From RPQJ01 sp963732415 (GTDB taxonomy: Bacteria; Pseudomonadota; Gammaproteobacteria; Steroidobacterales; Steroidobacteraceae), in NCBI GenBank assembly GCA_963732415.1, contig CAVSZK010000009.1, positions 62,001 to 126,000 of the forward strand: a stretch of 64,000 nucleotides of DNA, read 5' to 3'. A program made the translations under genes and the position numbers. Below the pieces are notes generated by a model. The model was not told the DNA's origin and searched no databases. It saw only the letters and a list, made by a program, of their open reading frames with translations. Below are positions 35,951 through 44,628 of this stretch, piece after piece. How positions within the stretch are numbered: the first letter of the stretch is position 1; the number at the start of each line of letters is the position of its first letter.

Positions 35951-38900
35951 CTCAACTGGGGCCCGCACCCCTCGAGCAGCGTTTTTCGCTGCCTGACCAC
36001 CCCTTCCCAGGCCTTTGGCCACACGTACCATAGGCTTCAGCGCCAGCCCCACGACCTCGCAGTTCTTTACGACGTCGCAGATCGTCAGGCCCAGGTAGCC
36101 GACCGCAACCAGGTAGCGTCCTTCGCTGGCTGCGTCGTACCCGTCCCGGAGGTCGTGGTACGGGGCGAGAATGATGACGTCGACCGCATTCGTCCCCAGG
36201 TCAACGAATAGCTGCTCGAGGTTTTCCCGAGCGTATGGGTCGCCACTTTCGACCTCGTTGACCCAGGATGAACTGGGCACCACTCCGGCGCCTCGGCTTG
36301 GTGACACCGCATACAGCACGGTCCCGCCGCAGGTGGGCGAAGACTGGCCAGGCCCACACATCCCCATGCCGGTCTGCGCAGACTGGCCCGGCAACGCCAT
36401 TGCCGGGGGGACGTAACTGTCGGACCGGCTCGCGATGTAGCTGCCAACGGACTGCACGATGGAAACCACGACTGCCGTGCAGACACCGCCGCACACCACG
36501 TCGTATCCGGACGGATCCGTATACGAGAGCGGTCGGTTCCCCACATATGCGTACGGATTCAGTGTCTGGCTGTCTCCGGCGTCGCTGATGATCGGGTCGA
36601 CGGACATGAAACGCCCGACCGTCGGGTCGTAGACGCGACCGTTCATGTGGATCAGCGACAGGTTGTCGAGCTGTTCGTGGCCGGTGTAGCCGCGGCGTGA
36701 CGTATTGGCGATCGAGACCCAGTCAGGCGCAACGGCTGGACTCCAGTCGCCGCCGCGGCGCGAGCCGAATGCCGCGAAGCTTTCCCGTGCTACCAATCCA
36801 CCGCTTTCGTCGAGCACCGCGTCGCTGCTGCCAAGGTGGTCCGTGAGCAGGTAACGTGTAGAGGTCGAGGCATCTGAGTTCCGAGAGACGACCACGGTCA
36901 TGCCGGATGGCGTCGGAACGTAATGCCGCCAGTACGTCCTGCCGGTGGATGTCGTGTTCTCCTTCTCCAGCAGTCCGCCCACGTAGTGCGTGGTCTCGGT
37001 ACCGTTCGCGTAGGACGCGACCTGCTTCCAGCGCTGGTGGGTCGGGCCGTAGCTGAATTGGCTCTGGTAGGTCGTCCCGTCGATCGGTTGTGCGAGCAGC
37101 ACCGGCAGGTTGAACGCGGCCCAGGCCTGAGACGCGCCGTCGCGCGTGATCTGGTTTCCGTTTGCGTCGTACGTGTACGTATGGCCGCCTGCAGCGGTAA
37201 CCGCGTGCGGGTGCGCCGGATCACCATAAGAGTAGCCGCCGATGTCCGACCGGTTGGTCAAATTCCCGGAAGCGTCGTAGGTGGCTGCGAGATTTTTCGT
37301 GCCGTTCAGCGTGGACGACTGGAAGCGGTTCAACGCATCGTATGAAAACGCCTCTACCAGCGACCGATTCAGATCCGCGCGCCGCGACAGGTTTCCAGCG
37401 TCATCCCACAGGTAGCCAAGATTCTGCCGATCGCTGGTGGCCGGGACTGCCCCTGATTGCCGGCTCGTCAACTCGTTGGTCCAGGGCTTGTAGCCCGAGG
37501 CGACCGCGACTACGTTCGAGCCGAGTACCTCCGACGTCGCTGAAGCGTAGTCGTTCGCCGCATTCAGGTTCCAGAGCGGCCTGACCGGTGACTGCGTTAC
37601 ATCCGTGATGCTTGTCGGAGCGCCAAAGCTGTACGCGTACCGCAGCTTGAACCGCGTACCGCCCTGCCCGGCCGGGACCGGGCTCGTGGGATAGGCGACG
37701 GTATCCAGTGCGCCAATGGAGTTGTACGTGTAGTCGTATCGATACGGCTGGTCGGTCGTGATGCTGCGGCTGGCCAACCGGCCGGCGCTGTCGTAACCCA
37801 GGCTTTCGGTATAGCCATAGCCCGCGACCGACTTCAGCCGCCCGATGTTGCGCGCTGCCGCCGAGTTACCCCAGGTCCAGGTGCTGGTGCCGTCAGGTTC
37901 GGCCCGGGACGTCAGGCGACCGAGCGAATCGTGCTTCGCACTGAACGACTTGCCACGCGCGTCGGTCCAGGACACCAGCTCGTTCAGGGAGTTACCGCTG
38001 AATGCCCAGGTGCCGCGATCGGCATCCGCCCACAGCGTCCGGAACCCTCGAAGGTTGTACGTTCCGCTCGACACGGCACCAATCGGGTCCTGGATGCGAA
38101 CCAGGCCGCCGAGCGAGTCGTAGTCGTAACTGGTGGTACCGCCAGGTGACGGATCCGTCACTCTGCGCAACCGACCCGCGACGTCTACGATGCTGAGTCG
38201 CGTGCGGCCAAGCGGGTCGGTGACGAATGTCCGGCGGCCTGCGTGGCTGATCGTCGTGGTGCGATCGAGCGTGCCGTTCGGCTGATGAAGCTGCTGGGCC
38301 GTGACGCGGCCCAACAGGTCGTATTTCCATGCGACGTGGCCGTTGCTGGCGCCTGATGTCGGGCGATGGCTGGCGATGGGGCGACCGAGGCTGTCGTACT
38401 GGATCGTCTCGGTGACCCACGCCCCGTGCACCCGCATGTACTGGTTGGATCTCAGGCGGTCGAAGCCGTCGTAGAGCAGTTCGCGCTGGTCGTAGACCTC
38501 GTTCGCGGACCCCGTCGACGTCTGGTAGACGTGGAATCTCAGGTCGCTCCCACCCCAGCACGACCCGGCCCCGCAGGACTCGAAGGACCACGCCGTGCTG
38601 GTCTTGTCTGGCCGCGTTTCGAGCAATCGCCGACCGAAGTCGTCGTACATCCAGCTCGTGGTCAGCTTGTTCGGATCGGTTACCGACAGCGGCACCCCGA
38701 AGTCGTACTGGTATGCGACGCTGGTCTTCTTGCCGAGCGGATTGGTCATCGACTCCGGCAGCTGGCAGCGAGTCCCATGATCAAGACTTGTCGTGCGCGC
38801 GGCCATCGAGGATCCGTTGGGGGTCGAACCAACGACCCTCATCGAGCTCACGTTTCCACAGGCATCGAAGCCAAGCGTGGTCGTGACCTTCTGCGCTGGC

Positions 38901-41900
38901 AACGCCGGCTCGATCACTTGCGCGGAGACGCGACAGTGCCCCGTATCGACCGAGTACGCTGTCGTACGCGTCCTGGCAGCCTGGCCAGGCGCGGATTGCG
39001 TGACGACCATCGAGGTCGGCAGTCCGAGGCAGTTACCGACAGTATCGTTCGCGAAAGTGCTGCTCGCCGTGGCCTGCCAGGTCGAGTTCGCGAACGGTGA
39101 GCCCGGATCCTTGTCGGTGACGTTACGCTCTACGCGTGTGCGATTTCCGTAACCGTCACCATAGGTGTGGCTTTCCGAGACCTGCGTGACCAGTGTGCCG
39201 CCCAGCGATCCGCCAACCTCGTACCGCGAATCGGTGGTCGTCGCGACGTACGGGAAGGCGCGTTGTTCGGGACCCGGCGCACCAAGCGTTTGCCGGTCTA
39301 CGGTTGCGCTCCACTCGCTCACCTTGGAGGCGAGATTCGGCTGCCAGACGCTACGCTTCGTCCGCATGCCGGTGAACGGGAACGCCCGCTCCAGGTAGTC
39401 GAATGTATAGGTACCGTTGCGTGTGTCGTAAGTACGCTGCGAGTGGAAGCCCTCGAAGCCCCGACCCTGGACATGCACCCGCGCCCCGTAGTACTCGAAC
39501 CGGTTCTGATACGTGCCGCCGGTGCCATCGGACGCGGTGAACTCGCTCACGACCTGCAGCGGCCCGCCAAAGTCGATCTCCGGGAAGACGGCGTCTGAAT
39601 GCTTCGTGTAGTTACTGGTCGAAATGGATGCATAGCGCGGACTCTGCGACATGCCGAACCCGTCACTGAACGACGTCGCGAGATCGGCTGGAACTCCGGC
39701 CGCCCGGTGCAGGCGGTAACCAATGTTGCCGTTGTGCTTGTCGTCCCGGTAGGCGAGATCGGGCTTGCTGTCTCCGTCCATGTCCAGTACCAGCCACACG
39801 GTCCCGTCGGGTGCGGCGACGCCGGTCGTTACCGGCGCTGCCGCGCCGGTGCCGGTGGACCGAACCACGTGCCATGTGTTGTCGGAAAACCCGCTGCCCG
39901 AGCGCACGTAGAGCAGGTCGGTGCGGCCATCTTCGTCCCAGTCTGCCTGCAGGACAGTGGCATGCCCGTCCGCGTCCAACTGGACATTCGCTGCACCCGT
40001 CGGGATCTCGGTGAACCCGCCGGCGCAATCGGAAATCAGCACACTGGAGATCTGCAGGAAATCGGAACAGCCGTCTGCATTCCAGTCCGCCGGGAGCAAC
40101 CTGCCGTCCTGCCAGAAATCGCGCTTGCTCCCCGCGGTGAAGGGCTCACCGAAGCCGTTCGAAAGCAGCGCGGTCAGCCACGAGCCGCCTCGCTTGGTCG
40201 ATGCCCACGTATGCACGGCGATGTCGGCACGACCGTCGCCATTGATGTCTGCGACGTTCGTGTATCCGCCGCTTCCGATCCGGGCCCCTCCAGGAGCTGT
40301 CCAGATCGTCTCCCGCACCGGCGCGAATGCAACCAGCGCCGAGCCGGAAACCGGCACCGTGATATTTCGTCGAGCCTGTAGCGAGGTTCCCGACGACACC
40401 GTGATCGATATCAGGTCATCCAGGCCATCGCCATCGATGTCGGCGGCGAGGTACTCACCGGCCAGTGGCAGTCCGGTGTCGACCCGCTGGAAATCTGGGC
40501 CACTGTAATTGAGCAGCATCCAGCTCGACCCTTGCGGGATCAGGAATTGCGTTCGGTCGTTGCCCAGGAATCGGCCGGGAATCAGCTTGACGCTCGCATC
40601 AGCAAGTACGCCGGTGTCTACCGGTGGTCCGAATCCGCCTTGCCTGCCGAACGCCGCCCACCAGCGCATCACGCCGCTACCCGTGCCCGCCGGATAGAGC
40701 AGGTCCGACAGCCCGTCACCATTCAGGTCAATGGCCCGCATCGCGGCCTTGTCAGAGGACTGGATGTCCGTGTCCGCGGAGGTGCCCCAGCCGGGCGCAC
40801 CCTGCTGGTAGTCGATGGTCGTAGGTTCCAGGCAGTCCGTCGCCGAGCATTCCTGGACGCTTCGCAACTGCAGTCGTGCACTGCTGGCGCCCTGTGCATA
40901 CCCTAGCCTGTAGGCCTTTATCGTGGCTCCGCTCGCGTCGTTCCGAATCGTGATCGAATCGAGCTGACTCGTTTCCAGCACCCGATTGCCTGCGAGATAA
41001 CCGACTACTGCATCGGTTGCAGGCCTTAGCGAATAGTCGAATGCCACACGATAGAACGGCCCCTGCCCCGTCGCCGTGATCGGGTACGCGATCGATGCCA
41101 CGCGGAACGCGCCGTTGCTGTAGGCACCATCCCGCGCCTCGTTGGTGTAGGTGATCGCGATACTGTTTCCGCTGGTGGTCGCGGCGCGGTCACGGACAGT
41201 GGATAGCGCCCAGGTACGGATGGTCCCGCTCGCGCCCGCATACACCTGCGAGTCCGCGGTGGATCCATATTCGTATACGAGTCCGTTCTTACTGGTGACC
41301 GTAAAGGATGCCGGACCATTGCCCGCCGATCCCGATGCCACGATCTTCGAGAACGACTCGATCTCAGTGGCGTAGATGGAATCCGGCGCGCCGTAGGTCC
41401 CGCTGACGAGCTTCAGCTGCTGGCCGTCCAGGCAGTATCGGTCGGCGAGTGTGTTGGTGACTGCAGCCGATGTGCCGTCCTGCGCGACGGTTCGATTGCA
41501 GCGCGCTATTGCCGACAGGCCCGACAGCGACCAACCCTGGCCCATCACGCCGTTGCCACCTCGGCTGTTGTAGACCAGCGCAAGGTCCAGTTCGACGCTG
41601 CCGACGCCCGGCGGTGTCCAGATCGGGATCCGGTATGTCGCAGCGCCAGAGCTGGTTACGCCGAATGACCCCGGTGTGCGACCGGCAGCGGTCGCGGCCG
41701 CGGCCGCGGCGTTCGTGGCAGCCACTACATGCTGCGCGGGATTTGCTTCGGAACGGCTTGGCGCCGCCGTGCCGACCGACTCGACGTATTCGACATCGCC
41801 TCCAGCTGGCATGGGCTCGGCCGACCAGCCGACGCCACTCAGGAAAGTGAGCGCACAGGCAACACTGGTTGACGCAATTGAAGCGATGACACCGCGGGCC

Positions 41901-41968
41901 CGCTCGCGCGGCAAGCGATTGCATCCAGGTACTAGTGAATTTCTCCTGGGACCAATGGCGGTACGCAT
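35636..41968 (-). CDS. Large SpvB/FG-GAP/RHS-repeat polymorphic toxin
   Basis: A 2110-residue exported protein. Order: a long signal-like N terminus (hydrophobic core around STSVACALTFLSGVGWSA), an SpvB-like domain, about six Asp-rich FG-GAP/VCBS repeats (DLNGDGLSD, DIDGDGLDD, DINGDGRAD and similar), a TcdB-like middle, then many RHS/YD repeats (YDSLGRL-type). The RHS core closes with the hallmark GRFMSVDPI ... NPYAYVGNRPLSYTDPSGY, after which about 290 residues form the variable tip. ATG 41968 follows a GGGAGGT ribosome binding site. RHS shells enclose and deliver a C-terminal toxin; the secretion route is not visible here. Confidence 0.92.
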   Translation of the reverse strand: MRTAIGPRRNSLVPGCNRLPRERARGVIASIASTSVACALTFLSGVGWSAEPMPAGGDVEYVESVGTAAPSRSEANPAQHVVAATNAAAAAATAAGRTPGSFGVTSSGAATYRIPIWTPPGVGSVELDLALVYNSRGGNGVMGQGWSLSGLSAIARCNRTVAQDGTSAAVTNTLADRYCLDGQQLKLVSGTYGAPDSIYATEIESFSKIVASGSAGNGPASFTVTSKNGLVYEYGSTADSQVYAGASGTIRTWALSTVRDRAATTSGNSIAITYTNEARDGAYSNGAFRVASIAYPITATGQGPFYRVAFDYSLRPATDAVVGYLAGNRVLETSQLDSITIRNDASGATIKAYRLGYAQGASSARLQLRSVQECSATDCLEPTTIDYQQGAPGWGTSADTDIQSSDKAAMRAIDLNGDGLSDLLYPAGTGSGVMRWWAAFGRQGGFGPPVDTGVLADASVKLIPGRFLGNDRTQFLIPQGSSWMLLNYSGPDFQRVDTGLPLAGEYLAADIDGDGLDDLISITVSSGTSLQARRNITVPVSGSALVAFAPVRETIWTAPGGARIGSGGYTNVADINGDGRADIAVHTWASTKRGGSWLTALLSNGFGEPFTAGSKRDFWQDGRLLPADWNADGCSDFLQISSVLISDCAGGFTEIPTGAANVQLDADGHATVLQADWDEDGRTDLLYVRSGSGFSDNTWHVVRSTGTGAAAPVTTGVAAPDGTVWLVLDMDGDSKPDLAYRDDKHNGNIGYRLHRAAGVPADLATSFSDGFGMSQSPRYASISTSNYTKHSDAVFPEIDFGGPLQVVSEFTASDGTGGTYQNRFEYYGARVHVQGRGFEGFHSQRTYDTRNGTYTFDYLERAFPFTGMRTKRSVWQPNLASKVSEWSATVDRQTLGAPGPEQRAFPYVATTTDSRYEVGGSLGGTLVTQVSESHTYGDGYGNRTRVERNVTDKDPGSPFANSTWQATASSTFANDTVGNCLGLPTSMVVTQSAPGQAARTRTTAYSVDTGHCRVSAQVIEPALPAQKVTTTLGFDACGNVSSMRVVGSTPNGSSMAARTTSLDHGTRCQLPESMTNPLGKKTSVAYQYDFGVPLSVTDPNKLTTSWMYDDFGRRLLETRPDKTSTAWSFESCGAGSCWGGSDLRFHVYQTSTGSANEVYDQRELLYDGFDRLRSNQYMRVHGAWVTETIQYDSLGRPIASHRPTSGASNGHVAWKYDLLGRVTAQQLHQPNGTLDRTTTISHAGRRTFVTDPLGRTRLSIVDVAGRLRRVTDPSPGGTTSYDYDSLGGLVRIQDPIGAVSSGTYNLRGFRTLWADADRGTWAFSGNSLNELVSWTDARGKSFSAKHDSLGRLTSRAEPDGTSTWTWGNSAAARNIGRLKSVAGYGYTESLGYDSAGRLASRSITTDQPYRYDYTYNSIGALDTVAYPTSPVPAGQGGTRFKLRYAYSFGAPTSITDVTQSPVRPLWNLNAANDYASATSEVLGSNVVAVASGYKPWTNELTSRQSGAVPATSDRQNLGYLWDDAGNLSRRADLNRSLVEAFSYDALNRFQSSTLNGTKNLAATYDASGNLTNRSDIGGYSYGDPAHPHAVTAAGGHTYTYDANGNQITRDGASQAWAAFNLPVLLAQPIDGTTYQSQFSYGPTHQRWKQVASYANGTETTHYVGGLLEKENTTSTGRTYWRHYVPTPSGMTVVVSRNSDASTSTRYLLTDHLGSSDAVLDESGGLVARESFAAFGSRRGGDWSPAVAPDWVSIANTSRRGYTGHEQLDNLSLIHMNGRVYDPTVGRFMSVDPIISDAGDSQTLNPYAYVGNRPLSYTDPSGYDVVCGGVCTAVVVSIVQSVGSYIASRSDSYVPPAMALPGQSAQTGMGMCGPGQSSPTCGGTVLYAVSPSRGAGVVPSSSWVNEVESGDPYARENLEQLFVDLGTNAVDVIILAPYHDLRDGYDAASEGRYLVAVGYLGLTICDVVKNCEVVGLALKPMVRVAKGLGRGGQAAKNAARGVRAPVEGQKLYRVFGGDSKAGGASWSPVRPDSVPNYRDSAGLPSGGASGAVNTGRFVIEGTLLDPSRVVRARRALPLDGNNGRMPEYVVPGWQENGAIRVDRVSGVNPEF

Positions 41969-42241
41969 CTGACCTCCCTGTCGACTCTGGGCGCTGCGGC
42001 TGCAGCGATCGGATCAGCCAGGCGACGTCCTGTCGCCGGCTGCGCAGCCGTCCGGGGTCTTGTCGCCCGGGGGCGGTAGCACAGGCGTAAGCTACGTGGC
42101 TCAAGCAGTTAGTTCACCGCGGATTTCGGGCGGTTTCGAACAGATATCCCACGGGCAAAGGCCCAGGTCGAAAGCCAGCTGACTCCTGGCCGGGCCGTCG
42201 CTAGACTGGGCCTGCAAACCACACTGGAGCGGGAGGTCAAT

Positions 42242-42688
42242 ATGAAAGCGAGTTCTCTTGTTGCGGTGATGATTTCCGCGGTAGCGCTGCTGGTGTCCAA
42301 CGCAAGCACGGCGCGCAATACCAAGGCCATGTGGCCAATCGCCGATGCCATGGGCACAGCTGATGCGAAAGCCCGGCTCGACTCCGGGATCCAGTTCTTC
42401 TTCGGCAATGCAGCCCATCCAGCCGTTGCCCAGTCGTTCGGTGTCTACATGAGCAACAAGAAGACGAACGGCACCAACAAGAGCGACAAGGAAGCCTGTG
42501 AATGGGCATTCCTGTCAGCGATGCTCTCTTTCCAGCAGCGCGCGGTCGAACTGGGCGCGAACGCCGTGATCAACATTCGCAGCTACTACGACAAGCACGA
42601 AGTCTCCAGCGAGACGGAGTACGAATGCGGCAGTGGGGCCCTGATGTCGGGAGTGACGTTCCAGGGCGATGTCGTGAAGCTGGAATAG
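42242..42688 (+). CDS. Exported YbjQ-like / excinuclease-ATPase-annotated protein
   Basis: A 148-residue protein with a signal peptide (VAVMISAVALLVSNASTA) and a C-terminal block ELGANAVINIRSYY ... SETEYECGSGALMSGV that is typical of small proteins widely but wrongly labelled excinuclease ATPase subunit. True function unknown; the core resembles the YbjQ pentamer fold. A GGGAGGT ribosome binding site is at 42232-42238. Preceded by a 273-nt gap shared with the divergent RHS gene, in which I see no other gene. Confidence 0.78.
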   Translation: MKASSLVAVMISAVALLVSNASTARNTKAMWPIADAMGTADAKARLDSGIQFFFGNAAHPAVAQSFGVYMSNKKTNGTNKSDKEACEWAFLSAMLSFQQRAVELGANAVINIRSYYDKHEVSSETEYECGSGALMSGVTFQGDVVKLE

Positions 42689-42740
42689 CCGGCCAGCGCA
42701 GGTCTGCGGTCCCGGGTTGTGCGCCGAATGCGAAGCGTTC

Positions 42741-43103
42741 ATGCTTCCTCGAGCCTGTTCGCCGCACTTTTATATCGTGACTCAAGACTCAACGAAGACT
42801 CATGCTGCGACGTTCCGAGTCCCGGCGCAGCATCCGGCAATGGCGGGCCATTTTCCGGGCAATCCGATCGTCCCGGGCGTAGTGGTCCTGGACGCGGTCA
42901 TCTCGGCCGCCGAGGCATGGCTGGGCCCGGGTCTCGGCGTGGACCGCCTGTCGTTCGCGAAATTCCTCGCGCCATTGAATCCCGATGAGACGGCGCAGAT
43001 CGATCTCGTGCTTGGTGGGTCGCGCCTGGAGTTTTCGGTTCGTTGCGGATCGACCGCAATTGCGAAAGGCGCTTTCGACTGCGACCGGGGCGACGACCCG
43101 TGA
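42741..43103 (+). CDS. Hotdog 3-hydroxyacyl-ACP dehydratase, ApeI/FabZ-like
   Basis: A 120-residue hotdog protein. The block HPAMAGHFPGNPIVPGVVVLD is the FabZ/ApeI active-site region with the catalytic His. It should dehydrate 3-hydroxyacyl intermediates to build conjugated double bonds. ATG 42741 is used; a GTG at 42777 gives a more family-like N terminus and is a real alternative. Its stop overlaps the acyltransferase start as GTGA. Confidence 0.8.
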   Translation: MLPRACSPHFYIVTQDSTKTHAATFRVPAQHPAMAGHFPGNPIVPGVVVLDAVISAAEAWLGPGLGVDRLSFAKFLAPLNPDETAQIDLVLGGSRLEFSVRCGSTAIAKGAFDCDRGDDP

Positions 43104-44050
43104 CCGACGCCTGGCTCGAACGTCCCGAGGGCGGCAGCGGTTTCGCGATGCGACTGCTGGTGGCCGTGGCATTGGGCCTTGGACGCCCAGTTGCGCGAGT
43201 GGTGCTCATACCAGTCACCGCGTACTTCATGATCCGCCGCGGTCCGGAACGCCGCGCATCGCGTGAATACCTGACACGCATCCTTGGTCGTGACCCGGCC
43301 TGGTCCGAAATCGCCCGACATTTTCACACCTTCGCCGGCGTCACCCTCGACCGCGTGTATTTTCTCGGCGGAAAGATGTCGCGCTTCGATGTTCGCGTCA
43401 TCGGCATCGAGGAACTGCACCACGCCATGGACCTCGGCCGGGGCGTGCTGCTGATAGGTGCCCACGTCGGGAGCTTCGACGCATTGCGTGCCGCGAGTAC
43501 GCTGCGGCCGGATGTCACCGTGCGCGTGGTCCTGGATGCCGAGCACAGCCCGGCTCTCTCGGCGATTCTCAAGCAACTGAATCCTGCGATCGCTGCGGGC
43601 ATCATCAACCCTCGCAAGGGCGGCACAGCGGTCGCGCTGGAGATCGGCGCGGCCCTGAACCAGGGTGCGCTGGTAACCATGCTGGGGGATCGCGGCAGGC
43701 CGGACAACGCGACGTCCAGCGTGAGCTTTCTCGGCCAGGCGGCAGAGTTCCCGACCGCGCCCTGGCAGATCGCCGCCGCGCTACATGTGCCCATCGTCCT
43801 GTGCGCAGGCCTGTATCGTGGCGGCAACCGCTACGACCTGCATTTCGAGCTACTCACGGAGCAACTGCAGATCGACCGCCGGCAGCGTCAGCAACAACTT
43901 GGCGACGTGGTGCAGGACTTTTCCAACCGAATGGCAGCCCTGCTGCGCATCGCCCCCTACAACTGGTTCAACTTCTATGACTTCTGGAATGACCGCGCGC
44001 CTGGCAGTGATGGTCCTCGCGCTGGCAGCGACGCCGCTGCGCGCAGCTGA
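43100..44050 (+). CDS. LpxL-like lysophospholipid acyltransferase
   Basis: A 316-residue membrane-associated acyltransferase. The catalytic HX4D motif is HVGSFD in GAHVGSFDAL, and GDRG is a later conserved block. LpxL-type acyltransferases in aryl polyene loci probably attach the polyene acyl chain to a lipid acceptor. The start is GTG 43100, overlapping the preceding dehydratase by 4 nt. The C-terminal part overlaps the next gene by 62 nt. Confidence 0.85.
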   Translation: MTDAWLERPEGGSGFAMRLLVAVALGLGRPVARVVLIPVTAYFMIRRGPERRASREYLTRILGRDPAWSEIARHFHTFAGVTLDRVYFLGGKMSRFDVRVIGIEELHHAMDLGRGVLLIGAHVGSFDALRAASTLRPDVTVRVVLDAEHSPALSAILKQLNPAIAAGIINPRKGGTAVALEIGAALNQGALVTMLGDRGRPDNATSSVSFLGQAAEFPTAPWQIAAALHVPIVLCAGLYRGGNRYDLHFELLTEQLQIDRRQRQQQLGDVVQDFSNRMAALLRIAPYNWFNFYDFWNDRAPGSDGPRAGSDAAARS

Positions 44051-44624
44051 CCCCGACCTCGATGGACTGCTCGCGCGACTGGCGCGCCCGTCGCCGGATG
44101 CGACCAGCTTTGTCGAGGTACGCTACTCGAACCTGCTCGATGCGCCGATCGTCGTTTCGGGTGTCCTCGAGCACCGAACCGATGGCACACTGGTCCGGCG
44201 CGTGGAATCACCTTACCAGGAGGTGACCGAGCTGCAGGGCGAGAACGTCACCGTGACGCGTGCTGGTAGCAAACCGCGGCGATTTTCGCTGGATCGCGCC
44301 CCGGAACTGCGCGGCATGCTGGCCAGTTTCGGCGCATTGCTCACGGGTGATCGCCAGATGCTCGAGCAGTACTTCGACGTGGAATTGAATGAATCCGAGG
44401 CCCGCTGGGAAATCACGCTGACGCCGCGTGACAAGAAGTTGAAGCGCCGCCTGTCCAGCATAGTCGTGAACGGCGCGATGGATCGTCCGCGGTGCTTCAC
44501 GCTGCAGGAGCCGGATGGCGACGGGAGTGTGATGGCGCTCGGGGTAGCTAAGCCCGGCGAACTTCCGATTCCTCCCGAGCGCCCCGCGCTCCAGGCCTGG
44601 TGTGCCGAGCTTCCGCGAGACTGA
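43989..44624 (+). CDS. LolA-like outer-membrane carrier protein
   Basis: A 211-residue protein with a signal peptide (TARLAVMVLALAATPLRA) followed by a LolA-type half-barrel domain, usual in aryl polyene loci next to the MMPL exporter. It would carry the pigment-lipid across the periplasm. ATG 43989 sits inside the end of the acyltransferase gene (62-nt overlap); a later in-frame start near 44010 would remove most of that overlap but shorten the signal peptide. Confidence 0.82.
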   Translation: MTARLAVMVLALAATPLRAADPDLDGLLARLARPSPDATSFVEVRYSNLLDAPIVVSGVLEHRTDGTLVRRVESPYQEVTELQGENVTVTRAGSKPRRFSLDRAPELRGMLASFGALLTGDRQMLEQYFDVELNESEARWEITLTPRDKKLKRRLSSIVVNGAMDRPRCFTLQEPDGDGSVMALGVAKPGELPIPPERPALQAWCAELPRD

Positions 44625-44628
44625 TGCA

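Noticed and set aside
35636..41968. Repetitive DNA in the RHS gene considered as a CRISPR or tandem repeat array
   Set aside because: The periodicity is at protein level (YD and FG-GAP repeats), with variable DNA and no spacers.
41969..42241. 273-nt gap between the RHS gene and the YbjQ-like gene examined for integration sites or small genes
   Set aside because: No direct repeats, tRNA or coding pattern seen; it probably holds divergent promoters.
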